Shown: piece after piece, positions 20,845-29,783 of the stretch
Numbering within the stretch: position 1 is the stretch's first letter
Layout: the number at the start of each line of letters is the position of its first letter
Assembly: GCF_001562255.1 (NCBI RefSeq)
Contig: NZ_CP014301.1
Coordinates: 2,418,001 to 2,482,000, forward strand
Length of the DNA stretch: 64,000 nt
Source of the DNA: Bosea sp. PAMC 26642
Lineage (GTDB): Bacteria; Pseudomonadota; Alphaproteobacteria; Rhizobiales; Beijerinckiaceae
Direction: 5' to 3'
Notes under the pieces: generated by a model
What the model was told of the DNA's origin: nothing
The model's database searches: none
Seen by the model: the letters and a program-made list of their open reading frames with translations, nothing else
Made by a program: the position numbers and the translations under genes

Positions 20845-21098
20845 TTGAAACGGCCGGGCACCAGCTGCCCGTTCTCCATATGCGGCGGCTCATAGGCGCC
20901 CTGGCTGCGCGGCGCATTTAAAGCGGTGAAGGCGAAGACCGCGACCGCAAGCGCGAGCCCGCAGGCCGACAGCACGAAGAGATGCTGGCTCCAGTGCTCG
21001 ACATCGAGCGGATTGCGCCGCTTGACGATCAGATAGCCCGCGAACAGGCAGAAAGGCAGCACGAAGAGCAGAACCTCTTCGATGATCGAGCGCAGCAT
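20841..21098 (-). CDS. DUF6111-like small membrane protein
   Basis: The 85-residue protein has two hydrophobic helices, EVLLFVLPFCLFAGYLIV (about residues 8-25) and LFVLSACGLALAVAVFAFTA (about 40-60), and a soluble tail containing QGAYEPPHMENGQLVPGRF. I recall this as the DUF6111 family, which in Hyphomicrobiales lies between a NUDIX gene and cca, as here. It is translationally coupled to cca. The function is unknown. Confidence 0.75.
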   Translation of the reverse strand: MLRSIIEEVLLFVLPFCLFAGYLIVKRRNPLDVEHWSQHLFVLSACGLALAVAVFAFTALNAPRSQGAYEPPHMENGQLVPGRFK

Positions 21099-21119
21099 CG
21101 GCGCGTTATCCCATTCAGG

Positions 21120-21764
21120 TCAGCCGGCCAGCCGCTCGTAGAGATTGCGGATCATGCCGGCGGTTGCGCCCCAGATATAGCGATCGCCGAACGGAATCGC
21201 ATAGTAGGTCCGGTAGCGACCCTTCCACTCACGTCCCTCGCGGCGATGATTGGCCGGGTCGAGCAGGAAGGCGAGCGGCGTCTCGAAGGCCTCGTCGACC
21301 TCATGTGCATTGATCGTCAGCGAGAACGGCGGTTCGACCAGCGCCACGACCGGAACGATGCGGTAGCCCGTGCCCGTCAGATAGGCATCGAGAAAACCCA
21401 GCGTCCGGATGCGCTCTCGCGACAGCCCGATCTCCTCCTCGGTCTCGCGCAGCGCCGTGATGACCGGCGAGCCATCGACCGCATCGACCCGCCCGCCCGG
21501 AAACGCGACCTGTGCCGAATGGCTGCGCAACGCCGCCGAGCGCTGGGTCAGCAGCACGGTCGGCCCCTCCGGACGCGGCACGATCCCGATCAGCACGGCG
21601 GCCTGCACGGCCGCTTGCTCGTCGGGCTGCGCCATCGGCTCCGGCTGAAACTCGTGATCGCCGCGCGGACGCGCGATCAGATCGCCGAGCGCCGGCGGCT
21701 CGGCTCTCAGTCTTTTCTGTGCCAGTGCGACGAACGCGTCGGCACTCAACGTCAACGCCTGCAT
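21120..21764 (-). CDS. NUDIX hydrolase, CoA pyrophosphatase type
   Basis: The 214-residue protein carries the CoA-pyrophosphatase pattern LLTQRSAALRSHSAQVAFPG directly followed by the Nudix box (GGRVDAVDGSPVITALRETE then EEIGL). Such enzymes (NudL/YeaB) hydrolyse CoA to 4'-phosphopantetheine and 3',5'-ADP. The C-terminal part contains the usual WGATAGMIRNLYE. It is 21 bp upstream of the DUF6111 gene and 2 bp after the DUF1285 gene, so it is mid-operon. Confidence 0.88.
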   Translation of the reverse strand: MQALTLSADAFVALAQKRLRAEPPALGDLIARPRGDHEFQPEPMAQPDEQAAVQAAVLIGIVPRPEGPTVLLTQRSAALRSHSAQVAFPGGRVDAVDGSPVITALRETEEEIGLSRERIRTLGFLDAYLTGTGYRIVPVVALVEPPFSLTINAHEVDEAFETPLAFLLDPANHRREGREWKGRYRTYYAIPFGDRYIWGATAGMIRNLYERLAG

Positions 21765-21766
21765 CG

Positions 21767-22357
21767 CTATCGCTCGACCTCGTCCTCGATCTCCGCTGCC
21801 GGCACCGCCGGATAGAACGCGCCGGCCGCCGCCACGCCGAACATGGCGACTCCGTCGATATCGCGGACCTCGCCCAGCGCCAGAAGATCGTAGGTCACGG
21901 CCCGCGTCACCCTTGCCCAGAGATCGCGACGGACATGGACATAGGGCTTCAGCCCGCCCTTATCCGCCCGTTCGAACCGAATCGGATGGTCGGGCCCCGC
22001 GCTCACGACATCGTCGACCTGCGTCCGGAACGCCAGAGAGCGGGCAGCGCCCTCGCCGTCCACCGCCATCTCGACGGCCTGGAACGGCGCATCCTCGACG
22101 GTGATCCCGAGCTTTTCGACCGGGGTCACGAGAACGTAATCGTCGCCGTCCTTGCGCAGAACCGAGGAGAAAAGCTTGACCAGAGAGGGCCTGCCGATCG
22201 GCGTGCCGAGATAGAACCAGGTCCCGTCCGCGGCGATCCGCATGTCGATATCGCCGCAAAACGACGGATTCCAGCGCTCCACGGGCGGCAGGCCGCGCGT
22301 CTTGCCGTCGCCCAGCGCCGACAGCAGACGCTCCATGGCGGGAGCCTCGCTACTCAT
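21767..22357 (-). CDS. DUF1285 family protein
   Basis: The 196-residue cytoplasmic protein contains the DUF1285 hallmarks: VERWNPSFCGDIDMRIAADG near the N-terminus, TWFYLGTPIGRPSLVKLFSS, and YVLVTPVEKLGITVEDAPF. The function is unknown. A longer start at 22387 (MPQPTGTG...) is possible; neither start has a convincing ribosome binding site. It heads a leftward operon DUF1285-NUDIX-DUF6111-cca that is divergent from moxR. Confidence 0.8.
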   Translation of the reverse strand: MSSEAPAMERLLSALGDGKTRGLPPVERWNPSFCGDIDMRIAADGTWFYLGTPIGRPSLVKLFSSVLRKDGDDYVLVTPVEKLGITVEDAPFQAVEMAVDGEGAARSLAFRTQVDDVVSAGPDHPIRFERADKGGLKPYVHVRRDLWARVTRAVTYDLLALGEVRDIDGVAMFGVAAAGAFYPAVPAAEIEDEVER

Positions 22358-22469
22358 CGAAAGCCCAGTGCCAGTCGGCTGCGGCATATTGGTTGCATCG
22401 TCGTCTCCGCCTTGAACTCCACATAATCGTGAAGCCGAGTTCATGTGCACCTTGCCATCGGCCCTTGAG

Positions 22470-22503
22470 GAGACAGGACAGCACGTCCACACTCTCCTGT
22501 CTC
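22470..22503. other. Inverted repeat in the moxR leader
   Basis: Nine-base perfect arms GAGACAGGA (22470-22478) and TCCTGTCTC (22495-22503) flank a 16-base spacer, 61 bp before the moxR start in the divergent intergenic region. It could be an operator or an mRNA hairpin. There is no T tract, so it is not a terminator. Confidence 0.45.
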
Positions 22504-22563
22504 GGGAGCCGCATGGACTGGTCGGCTAAGGCCAGGTGCGGCGAGAAGGTGAAGGAGATCGAC

Positions 22564-23598
22564 ATGGCGGCGCAAGTCCGGGCGGTTGAGACCAAGGGCG
22601 ACACCAACCCTCCGATCAATCTCGACACCGGCATCGTCGAGGCGGCCGAAGCCGCGCTGGGAGCCATCGGCGCTGCCCGCACCGAGATCGGCCGCGTCAT
22701 CTTCGGCCAGCAGAAGGTCGTCGACCTGTCGCTGATCACATTGCTCGCAGGCGGCCACGGCCTGCTCGTCGGCGTGCCGGGCCTCGCCAAGACCAAGCTG
22801 GTCGAGGCGATGGGGACGGTGCTCGGCCTCTCGGCCCGCCGCGTCCAGTTCACGCCCGACCTGATGCCCTCCGACATCCTCGGCTCCGAGGTGCTGGACG
22901 AGACCGCCGACGGCAAGCGCCATTTCCGCTTCATCAAGGGCCCGGTCTTCGCCCAGTTGCTGATGGCGGACGAAATCAACCGTGCCTCGCCGCGCACCCA
23001 ATCGGCGCTGCTGCAGGCGATGCAGGAGCACCATGTCACGGTCGGCGGCGAGCGCTACGATCTGCCCGCACCTTTCCATGTGCTGGCGACCCAGAACCCG
23101 ATCGAGCAGGAGGGTACCTACCCCCTGCCCGAGGCGCAGCTCGACCGCTTCCTGCTCGAGATCGACGTCGATTATCCCGACCGCGAGGCCGAGCGCCGCA
23201 TCCTGCTGGAGACCACCGGCTCGGACGAACACAAGCCCGTCCAGGCGATGACGGCCGAGACGCTGATGTCGACGCAGCGCCTCGTGCGCCGCCTGCCGGT
23301 CGGCGAGACCGTGGTGGACGCCATCCTCGACCTCGTCCGCTCCGCCCGTCCGGGCGATGGCGATGGCGCGATCACCGACAAGCTCGCCTGGGGCCCTGGC
23401 CCCCGCGCCAGCCAGTCGCTGACGCTGGCATGCCGGGCGCGCGCGCTGGTCGAGGGCCGGCTCGCGCCCTCGGTCGACGATGTCGCGGCGCTCGCCATCC
23501 CCGTGCTCAAGCACCGGATCGCGCTGACCTTCGCGGCCCGCGCCGACGGCGAGACCGTCGAGGGCGTCATCCGCAAGCTCGTGGAACGGTTGGGATAG
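22564..23598 (+). CDS. MoxR-family AAA+ ATPase
   Basis: The 344-residue MoxR ATPase has Walker A GVPGLAKTKL near residue 70, Walker B LLMADEINRASPRTQSALLQ with the MoxR-typical context, sensor 1 ATQNPIEQEGTYPLPEAQLD and a C-terminal lid. MoxR proteins act as chaperones that insert metals or activate VWA-domain partners. The ATG at 22564 is preceded by AAGGAG at good spacing. The next three genes (DUF58, BatA/DUF4159, membrane protein) are the classical MoxR partners, indicating a membrane-associated complex. Confidence 0.92.
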   Translation: MAAQVRAVETKGDTNPPINLDTGIVEAAEAALGAIGAARTEIGRVIFGQQKVVDLSLITLLAGGHGLLVGVPGLAKTKLVEAMGTVLGLSARRVQFTPDLMPSDILGSEVLDETADGKRHFRFIKGPVFAQLLMADEINRASPRTQSALLQAMQEHHVTVGGERYDLPAPFHVLATQNPIEQEGTYPLPEAQLDRFLLEIDVDYPDREAERRILLETTGSDEHKPVQAMTAETLMSTQRLVRRLPVGETVVDAILDLVRSARPGDGDGAITDKLAWGPGPRASQSLTLACRARALVEGRLAPSVDDVAALAIPVLKHRIALTFAARADGETVEGVIRKLVERLG

Positions 23599-23612
23599 GA
23601 GACGAAACGCAG

Positions 23613-24533
23613 ATGTTGCGCACGCGCGTTTTCGGGACCACCGAACGCCAGCCGGCCCGGCCGGTCGTCACCGCCTCGCTCGATCTTGCCGCGCGTCTGC
23701 CGCGGCTGATCCTGGAGGCGAGACGGGTCTCGGCGAGCGTGCACGGCATCCATGGGCGCAGGCGCGCCGGCCCCGGCGAGACCTTCTGGCAGTATCGCCC
23801 GCTCGTCACCGGCGAATCCTCCTCGCGCATCGATTGGCGCCGCTCCGCCCGCGACGGTCATCTCTTCGTCCGCGAGCGCGAATGGGAGGCCTCGCATGCG
23901 ATCTGGCTCTGGATCGACCGCTCGGCCTCGATGGGCTTCTCCTCCTCGCTCGCTCTGGCCTCAAAAGTCGATCGCGCCCTGATCGCCGGCTTCGCGCTGG
24001 CCGAATCGCTGGTCGATGGTGGCGAGCGGGTCGGCCATCTCGGCCTGACGCGGGCGCTCGCCTCGCGCCGCATCGTCGAGACGCTGGCGCAGGCGATTCT
24101 GGTCGACAGCAAGGGCGAGACCGCCGACCTGCCGCCCGACGCACCCCTGCCGCGGCTGGCCGACGCCATCATCATCACCGACGGGCTCTCGCCCGCGGCC
24201 TCGCTCGCCAAACGCATCGCCACCATGGCGGGCAATGGCGCGCGCGGCCATATCTTGCTGATCGCCGACCCGATCGAGGAGACGTTTCCCTTCACCGGAC
24301 AGGCCGAACTCTTTGACCTCGAGGACGGGCTCTCCCTACGTGTCGGCGATGCCGGCTCCTGGGGCGCCGAATACCGCCAGCGGCTCGAAGCCCATCGCGA
24401 CGCGATCCGCGAGGCCTGCCGCCGCGCCGGCTGGACGCTGACCCTGCACCGCACCGACCGCCCCGCCAGCGAAGGCGTCCTGCGGGTGGCGAGCCTGATT
24501 GCCGCCTCTCGCGGCGCGGGCGGAGGGCGCTGA
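23613..24533 (+). CDS. DUF58 domain protein
   Basis: The 306-residue protein has the DUF58 core RRRAGPGETFWQYRPL followed by the signature SSRIDWRRSARDGHLFVRERE. A VWA-like half starts WLWIDRSASMGFSSS, where DRSAS is a MIDAS-type DxSxS motif. It typically pairs with a MoxR ATPase encoded just upstream (14-bp gap). The start is the ATG of MLRTRVFG. No transmembrane helix is obvious. The role is unknown; in other bacteria such operons affect envelope stress tolerance. Confidence 0.88.
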   Translation: MLRTRVFGTTERQPARPVVTASLDLAARLPRLILEARRVSASVHGIHGRRRAGPGETFWQYRPLVTGESSSRIDWRRSARDGHLFVREREWEASHAIWLWIDRSASMGFSSSLALASKVDRALIAGFALAESLVDGGERVGHLGLTRALASRRIVETLAQAILVDSKGETADLPPDAPLPRLADAIIITDGLSPAASLAKRIATMAGNGARGHILLIADPIEETFPFTGQAELFDLEDGLSLRVGDAGSWGAEYRQRLEAHRDAIREACRRAGWTLTLHRTDRPASEGVLRVASLIAASRGAGGGR

Positions 24534-24561
24534 GGATGGATGTTTTGCTCGGAACCACTGC

Positions 24562-24660
24562 GTCATCCCGGACAAGCCGCGTCGATCCGGGATCCATCAT
24601 AGGGCACGACGGTGCTCTACGATGGATCCCGGATCTCCGCTTCGCTGCGTCCGGGATGAC
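24562..24660. repeat. Intergenic palindromic repeat family A, complete copy
   Basis: A 99-bp element lies inside the moxR operon, between the DUF58 and DUF4159 genes. Its ends GTCATCCCGG and CCGGGATGAC and the inner GATCCGGGATCCA/TGGATCCCGG arms match the element at 1575-1674. As RNA it would form a strong hairpin that might stabilise the upstream mRNA or reduce downstream expression. Confidence 0.85.
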
Positions 24661-24708
24661 GGCGTGTTTCCGTGCGAAACGGGCCAACGATAGGAAGCGC
24701 CGTCACCC

Positions 24709-27540
24709 ATGCTGAGCTCCCTGCCCTTCGCCTTCTCCGCCCCGCTCGCCTTGACCGCGCTCGCGCTGCTGCCGGCGCTCTGGCTGATCCTGCGGGTGAC
24801 GCCGCCTCGCCCGCGCCGGATCGATTTCCCGCCGCTCAAGATCATGGCCGACCTCGTCGCCAAGCGCGAAATGCCGGCCCACACCCCCTGGTGGCTGCTG
24901 GCGCTTCGCATGGCCGTGGCGGCGCTCGCGATCCTCGCCGTCGCCGGTCCCGTCTGGAACCCGCCGCGCGAGGCCGGCCCGCTACGCGGCCCGATGCTGC
25001 TGCTGATCGACAACGGTTTTGGGGCAGCGACGGACTGGCCCGAGCGCCTCGCCATAGCCGAATCCCGCGTCGCCGCAGCCGGCCGCGAGGGCCGCCCCGT
25101 CGCGCTGGTCGGCCTCGCCGAGTTGCCCGCCGAAATCGCGCTGTCGGAGCCGCGCGCGGCGCTCGACCGCCTGCGCGCCTTGCCGCTCCAGCCGCACGCG
25201 CCCGACCGCGCCGCCCATCTCCAGCGCATCGAGGCCTTCCTGCGCACGGCGCCGGACGCCGAACTCGTCTGGATCGCCGATGGCCTCGCCGTCGGCGACG
25301 ACAGCACCTTCATCGCCCGCCTGAAGCCGGAAGCGGACGCCAGGCGACTGTCGATCCACACCAGCCCCGCCGACCAGCTCGCCTTGGCCAATCCCGAAAA
25401 CCTTGCCGGTGCGCTCGCCGTCACGGTGCTGCGCCCGACCGCAGCGGCGGCCGCCAGCGGCCAGGTCCGCGCGCTAGACCTCAAGGGCCTGCCGCTCGGC
25501 GAGGCGCCCTTCGTCTTCGAGGGCTCGGCCCTGCAGACCAGCGCAAGGCTGACCCTGCCGATCGAGGTGCGCAATGCCGTCTCGCGGCTGGAGATCGTCG
25601 GCGAGCGCTCCTCGGCGGCCGTCGCGCTGCTCGACGATCGCGCCAAGCGCCGGCGCGTCGGCGTCGTTTCGGGCGCCACCACCGACACCGCCCAGCCGCT
25701 GCTCTCCCCGACCTATTACGTCTCGCGCGCGCTCTCGCCCTTCGCCGAGATCCGGGAACCCCGCGCCGGCTCGACCGACCCGGTCGGCGAGCTTCTGGCG
25801 CAGAACCTCTCCGTGCTCGTACTCGCCGATATCGGCGCGCTCGACGGCGACACGGTGACGAAGATCAACGGCTTCATCCAGCGCGGCGGCGTGCTGCTGC
25901 GCTTCGCCGGTGCGCGGCTGGCTGCGGCTTCCGACGACCTGACGCCGGTGCGCCTGCGCCGGGGCGGCCGCACGCTCGGCGGCGGGCTCTCCTGGGAGAC
26001 GCCGCGCAAACTCGCGCCCTTCACCCGTGAAAGCCCGTTCTTCGGCACGCAGATCAACGATGACGTCCGCGTCTCCAGACAGATCCTGGCCGAGCCCGAG
26101 GCGGATCTGTCCAAAAAAACCTGGGCGGCACTGGAGGACGGCACGCCCGTCGTCACCGGCGAACGCCGCGGCGACGGCATGATCGCGATGATGCATGTCA
26201 CCGCCGATACCACCTGGTCGAACCTGCCGCTGTCGGGGCTGTTCGTCGAAATGCTGCGCAAGGTCGTCGCCCTTGCCGGAACCGGGCCTGCGGAGGCTCA
26301 AGGGGAGGATGCGCGCGTGGAAACCCTGTCGCCGACCCGCGTGCTCGACGGACGCGGCGCCTTCCGCAGCCCGCCTGCCACCGCCCAGCCCGTCCCCCGG
26401 ACCTTCACGGCGCGCGCCACGCTCGCCCACCCGCCGGGCATCTACGGCCCGGCCGACGGTTCGCTCGCGGTCAACGCGCTGAATCCGACCGACAAGCTGT
26501 CCGCCATCGACCTTGCCGCGCTCGGCGCACCGATCCTCCCCGTCGACAAGCCGGTCGCACTCGACATTCGTCCGCAACTGCTGGTGCTGGCGCTGCTGCT
26601 GCTGATCGCCGACACGCTGGCGACGCTCTGGCTCGGCGGCAGGCTGAACCTCGCCCGCCGCACGGGACGCGCCGCGCCCGCAGCGATCCTGCTCGCTCTG
26701 GCGCTCGCTGGCACCGCCATGGTGCCGGATGCCGCCCGCGCTCAGGCAACGCCGCCACCCGCAGCACCCGCCGACGAGCGCCCGCCGATCCCCCGCGAAC
26801 TCTTCGCGGCTGGTGCGGTCACGCGGCTCGCCTATGTCGTCACCGGCGACAAGGCCGTCGACGACATGTCGAAGGCGGGATTGGCCGGCCTCAACATCGT
26901 GCTCGGCGCGCGCACCGCCCTCGAACCCGGCGAGGCCGTCGGCGTCAATGCCGACCGCGACGAACTCGCCTTCTTCCCGGTGCTCTACTGGCCGATCGTC
27001 GCCGGGCGCCCGGTGCCGGCGCCCGAGACGCTGCGCAAGCTCGAAGCCTATATGAAAGGCGGCGGGCTGGTGATCTTCGACACCCGCGACGCGCTCAGCG
27101 TCCGCCCGGGCGCCGGCTCCTCGACGCCCGAGGGCGAGCAGCTGCGCCGCATGCTGCAGACGCTCGACATCCCCGAGCTCGAGCCGCTGCCGCGCGACCA
27201 CGTCCTGACCAAGACCTTCTACATCCTCGACGGCTTCGTCGGGCGCTACGACACCGGCACGACCTGGGTCGAGATCCTGCCGCCCGCCGGCGAGGATGGA
27301 CGCCGCCCGGCGCGCGCGGGCGACAACGTCTCGCCCATCGTCATCACCTCCAACGATCTCGCCTCGGCCTGGGCCGTCGGCCGGCGCGGCGAGGCCATGG
27401 TGCCGTTGTCGGGCTCCGATCCGCGCCAGCGCGAAATGGCGCTGCGGGCCGGCGTCAACCTCGTGATGTACGCCCTCACCGGCAACTACAAGGCCGACCA
27501 GGTCCACGTCCCGGCCCTGCTCGAACGCCTGGGACAATGA
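24709..27540 (+). CDS. BatA N-terminal / DUF4159 membrane protein
   Basis: The 943-residue protein opens with the two-helix BatA-type region (FSAPLALTALALLPALWLIL and LALRMAVAALAILAVAGPVW). A VWA-like domain without a clear MIDAS follows (MLLLIDNGFGAATDW), then a ThuA/glutamine-amidotransferase-like segment (VLADIGALDGDTVTKINGFI). More membrane helices come near residues 620-680. The C-terminal DUF4159 domain (about 700-940) contains RLAYVVTGDKAVDDMSKAGL and GGGLVIFDTRD. It seems to be a fusion of modules encoded separately elsewhere. The function is unknown. Confidence 0.85.
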   Translation: MLSSLPFAFSAPLALTALALLPALWLILRVTPPRPRRIDFPPLKIMADLVAKREMPAHTPWWLLALRMAVAALAILAVAGPVWNPPREAGPLRGPMLLLIDNGFGAATDWPERLAIAESRVAAAGREGRPVALVGLAELPAEIALSEPRAALDRLRALPLQPHAPDRAAHLQRIEAFLRTAPDAELVWIADGLAVGDDSTFIARLKPEADARRLSIHTSPADQLALANPENLAGALAVTVLRPTAAAAASGQVRALDLKGLPLGEAPFVFEGSALQTSARLTLPIEVRNAVSRLEIVGERSSAAVALLDDRAKRRRVGVVSGATTDTAQPLLSPTYYVSRALSPFAEIREPRAGSTDPVGELLAQNLSVLVLADIGALDGDTVTKINGFIQRGGVLLRFAGARLAAASDDLTPVRLRRGGRTLGGGLSWETPRKLAPFTRESPFFGTQINDDVRVSRQILAEPEADLSKKTWAALEDGTPVVTGERRGDGMIAMMHVTADTTWSNLPLSGLFVEMLRKVVALAGTGPAEAQGEDARVETLSPTRVLDGRGAFRSPPATAQPVPRTFTARATLAHPPGIYGPADGSLAVNALNPTDKLSAIDLAALGAPILPVDKPVALDIRPQLLVLALLLLIADTLATLWLGGRLNLARRTGRAAPAAILLALALAGTAMVPDAARAQATPPPAAPADERPPIPRELFAAGAVTRLAYVVTGDKAVDDMSKAGLAGLNIVLGARTALEPGEAVGVNADRDELAFFPVLYWPIVAGRPVPAPETLRKLEAYMKGGGLVIFDTRDALSVRPGAGSSTPEGEQLRRMLQTLDIPELEPLPRDHVLTKTFYILDGFVGRYDTGTTWVEILPPAGEDGRRPARAGDNVSPIVITSNDLASAWAVGRRGEAMVPLSGSDPRQREMALRAGVNLVMYALTGNYKADQVHVPALLERLGQ

Positions 27541-27544
27541 TCTG

Positions 27545-29638
27545 ATGTGGAGCCTTTCCTTCGCGCCGCTCGTCCCGCTGCCGCTGCTGATCGGCTTGGC
27601 CGTGCTGGCGGCGCTGGCGGCCGGCGCGGCGATCGTGCTTGCCGGCAAGAGTGCGATCCTGCGTGCGTTCGCGCTCGTCGTGCTGACGCTGACGCTCGCC
27701 GACCCCTCGCTCGTCTTCGAGGATCGCGAGCCGGTCAAGGACGTCGTCTCGGTGGTGATCGATCGCTCGGCCTCGAACCGGCTCGGCGACCGCACGGCGC
27801 AGACCCAAGCCGCGCAAGCCGAGGTCGAGCGCCAGTTGCGCGGGCTCACCAATGTCGAATCCCGCATCGTCGAGGTCCGCGATGCACAAGGGTCCGGCGA
27901 CGGCACACGCCTGTTCGAGGCGGTGGCGGCGAGCCTCGCCGACTTGCCCTCCGAGCGTGTCGCCGGCGCCATCGTCATCACCGACGGGCTGGCGCATGAC
28001 GCCCCGCCCAATGCCGAGGCCATGGGGTTGCGCGCGCCGCTGCACGTGCTGACCACCGGGCGCCAGGCCGAGATCGACCGCCGCATCGTGCTGGTCGATT
28101 CGCCGCGCTTCGGCATCGTCGGTAAGGACCAGACCATAAGGCTGCGCGTCATCGAGAAGGGCGGGCCGGGCCGCGCCGGGCTGACCGTCCGCCGCGACGG
28201 CGAAATCATCGCACGCCGCGAGGTCACCGCCGGCGAGACCGTCTCGGTGCCGGTCCGGATCGACCGCGGCGGCCCCAACGTCGTCGAGATCGAGGCCGCT
28301 CCGCTCGACAACGAGCTGACGCTGGTCAACAATCGCGCTGTCGTGACGATCGACGGCGTCCGCGACAAGTTGCGCGTCCTGCTGGTCTCGGGCGAGCCGC
28401 ATCCCGGCGAGCGCACCTGGCGCAACCTGCTCAAGGCCGACGCCAATATCGACCTGGTCCACTTCACCATCCTGCGACCGCCGGAGAAGCAGGACGGCAC
28501 GCCGATCAACGAACTCTCGCTGATCGCCTTTCCGACGCGCGAGCTGTTCCAGGTCAAGATCAAGGAATTCGACCTGATCATCTTCGACCGCTACGCGAAC
28601 CAGTCGATCCTGCCGCTGGTCTATTTCGACAACATCGTCCGCTATGTCCGCGAGGGCGGCGCTCTGCTGATCGCGGCGGGGCCGGAATATGCCGGCTCGC
28701 AGTCGCTCTCGCGCACGCCGCTCAGCCAGATCCTGCCCGCCGCGCCGGACGGCACGGTGATCGACGAGGCCTATCGCGCCCGCGTCAGCGAGCCCGGCAA
28801 GCGCCACCCTGTGACCCGCGACCTGCCGGGCTCCGAGGTGGAGCCGCCGCGCTGGGGCGAATGGCTGCGCATGGTCGGGGCGCGGGCCCGGACAGGCTCT
28901 CCCGTCATGACCGGCCCCGGCGACCGGCCGCTGCTGATGCTGGCGCGCGAGCAGAAGGGCCGCGTCGCTCTGTTCCTCTCCGACCATGCCTGGCTCTGGG
29001 CGCGCGGTTTTCGCGACGGCGGCCCACATCTCGATCTGCTGCGCCGGCTCGGCCACTGGCTGATGAAGGAGCCCGATCTTGAGGAGGAGGCCCTGCGCGC
29101 CTCGGTGCGCAATGGCGTCATCGAAGTGGAACGCCAGACCTTGAGCGACACCCCCTCGGCGCTGACCCTGACCGGCCCCGATGGGCAGTCGCGCTCCGTG
29201 CCGCTGGAGCCCGGCCGGCCGGGCCTGTTCACCGCGCGCATTCCCAGCGGCGAATTCGGCTTGCACCGCATCTCGGCCGACAACCTCACCGCCTTCGCCA
29301 GCGTCGGCCCGGAGAACCCGCGCGAGATGATGGAGGTGGTCAGCAATCCGAGCCAGCTTCAGGCGCTCGCCGAGGCCACCGGCGGCTCCTCGCGCCGCAT
29401 CGGCCAGGAGATCGGCTCCGGCGTCAGCGTGCCCCGCATCGTACCGGTACGCGCGGGTACGGGCTTCTCCGGCGCGGATTGGATCGGCCTGCGCATCAGT
29501 GATTCCGGCATCGTGCGCGGCGTCTCGGTCTCGCCGCTCTTCATCGGCCTGATCGGGCTGGCCCTGTTGTTTGGCGCACTCGTCGCCGGCTGGCTCGGAG
29601 AGAGCGGCCGCAGGTTCAACCGGAAGAGCGAGGCCTGA
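27545..29638 (+). CDS. Large membrane protein of the MoxR/BatA cluster
   Basis: The 697-residue protein has two N-terminal helices (PLLIGLAVLAALAAGAAIVL and ILRAFALVVLTLTLADPSLV). A VWA-like region follows (VVSVVIDRSASNRLGDRT, again a DxSxS motif, with AIVITDGLAHD), then a glutamine-amidotransferase-like fold (FDLIIFDRYANQSILPLVYF then GGALLIAAGPEY). A C-terminal helix (SPLFIGLIGLALLFGALVAG) ends in an Arg/Lys tail. It begins 4 bp after the DUF4159 gene and probably forms a membrane complex with it. The function is unknown. Confidence 0.8.
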   Translation: MWSLSFAPLVPLPLLIGLAVLAALAAGAAIVLAGKSAILRAFALVVLTLTLADPSLVFEDREPVKDVVSVVIDRSASNRLGDRTAQTQAAQAEVERQLRGLTNVESRIVEVRDAQGSGDGTRLFEAVAASLADLPSERVAGAIVITDGLAHDAPPNAEAMGLRAPLHVLTTGRQAEIDRRIVLVDSPRFGIVGKDQTIRLRVIEKGGPGRAGLTVRRDGEIIARREVTAGETVSVPVRIDRGGPNVVEIEAAPLDNELTLVNNRAVVTIDGVRDKLRVLLVSGEPHPGERTWRNLLKADANIDLVHFTILRPPEKQDGTPINELSLIAFPTRELFQVKIKEFDLIIFDRYANQSILPLVYFDNIVRYVREGGALLIAAGPEYAGSQSLSRTPLSQILPAAPDGTVIDEAYRARVSEPGKRHPVTRDLPGSEVEPPRWGEWLRMVGARARTGSPVMTGPGDRPLLMLAREQKGRVALFLSDHAWLWARGFRDGGPHLDLLRRLGHWLMKEPDLEEEALRASVRNGVIEVERQTLSDTPSALTLTGPDGQSRSVPLEPGRPGLFTARIPSGEFGLHRISADNLTAFASVGPENPREMMEVVSNPSQLQALAEATGGSSRRIGQEIGSGVSVPRIVPVRAGTGFSGADWIGLRISDSGIVRGVSVSPLFIGLIGLALLFGALVAGWLGESGRRFNRKSEA

Positions 29639-29645
29639 CCCCTCT

Positions 29646-29775
29646 GTCATTCCGGGGCTTCGCAAAGCGAAGAACCCGGAACCCACGATCGGGCGATACA
29701 CTTGCCGTGGGGTCTCGAAGGGGCTCTCCCCGTCGTGGGTTCCGGGTTCGCTGCTGCGCAGCGCCCCGGAATGAC
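29646..29775. repeat. Intergenic palindromic element, GTCATTCCGGGG family (B)
   Basis: A 130-bp element starts GTCATTCCGGGGCTTCGC and ends GCGCCCCGGAATGAC. Inner arms GAACCCGGAACCCACGA and TCGTGGGTTCCGGGTTC pair perfectly. The outer palindrome resembles family A, but the core differs. It lies between two convergent genes, where it could also end transcription. Confidence 0.8.
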
Positions 29776-29783
29776 AAAGCGCG

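Noticed and set aside
24540..24708. Small hypothetical ORFs encoded by the palindromic repeats
   Set aside because: The repeats generate recurring open frames (with HPGQAAQRRRSGIH-like peptides) in several copies; these are products of the repeat sequence and have no start signals.
25474..28581. Antisense ORF of about 1035 codons opposite the DUF4159 and membrane-protein genes
   Set aside because: High-GC coding DNA leaves long open frames on the opposite strand; the translation is rich in Arg, Ala, Gly and Asp with no domain, while the plus strand codes for recognisable proteins.
27476..29701. Antisense ORF of about 741 codons
   Set aside because: Same shadow effect; composition is biased and no motif or ribosome binding site supports it.
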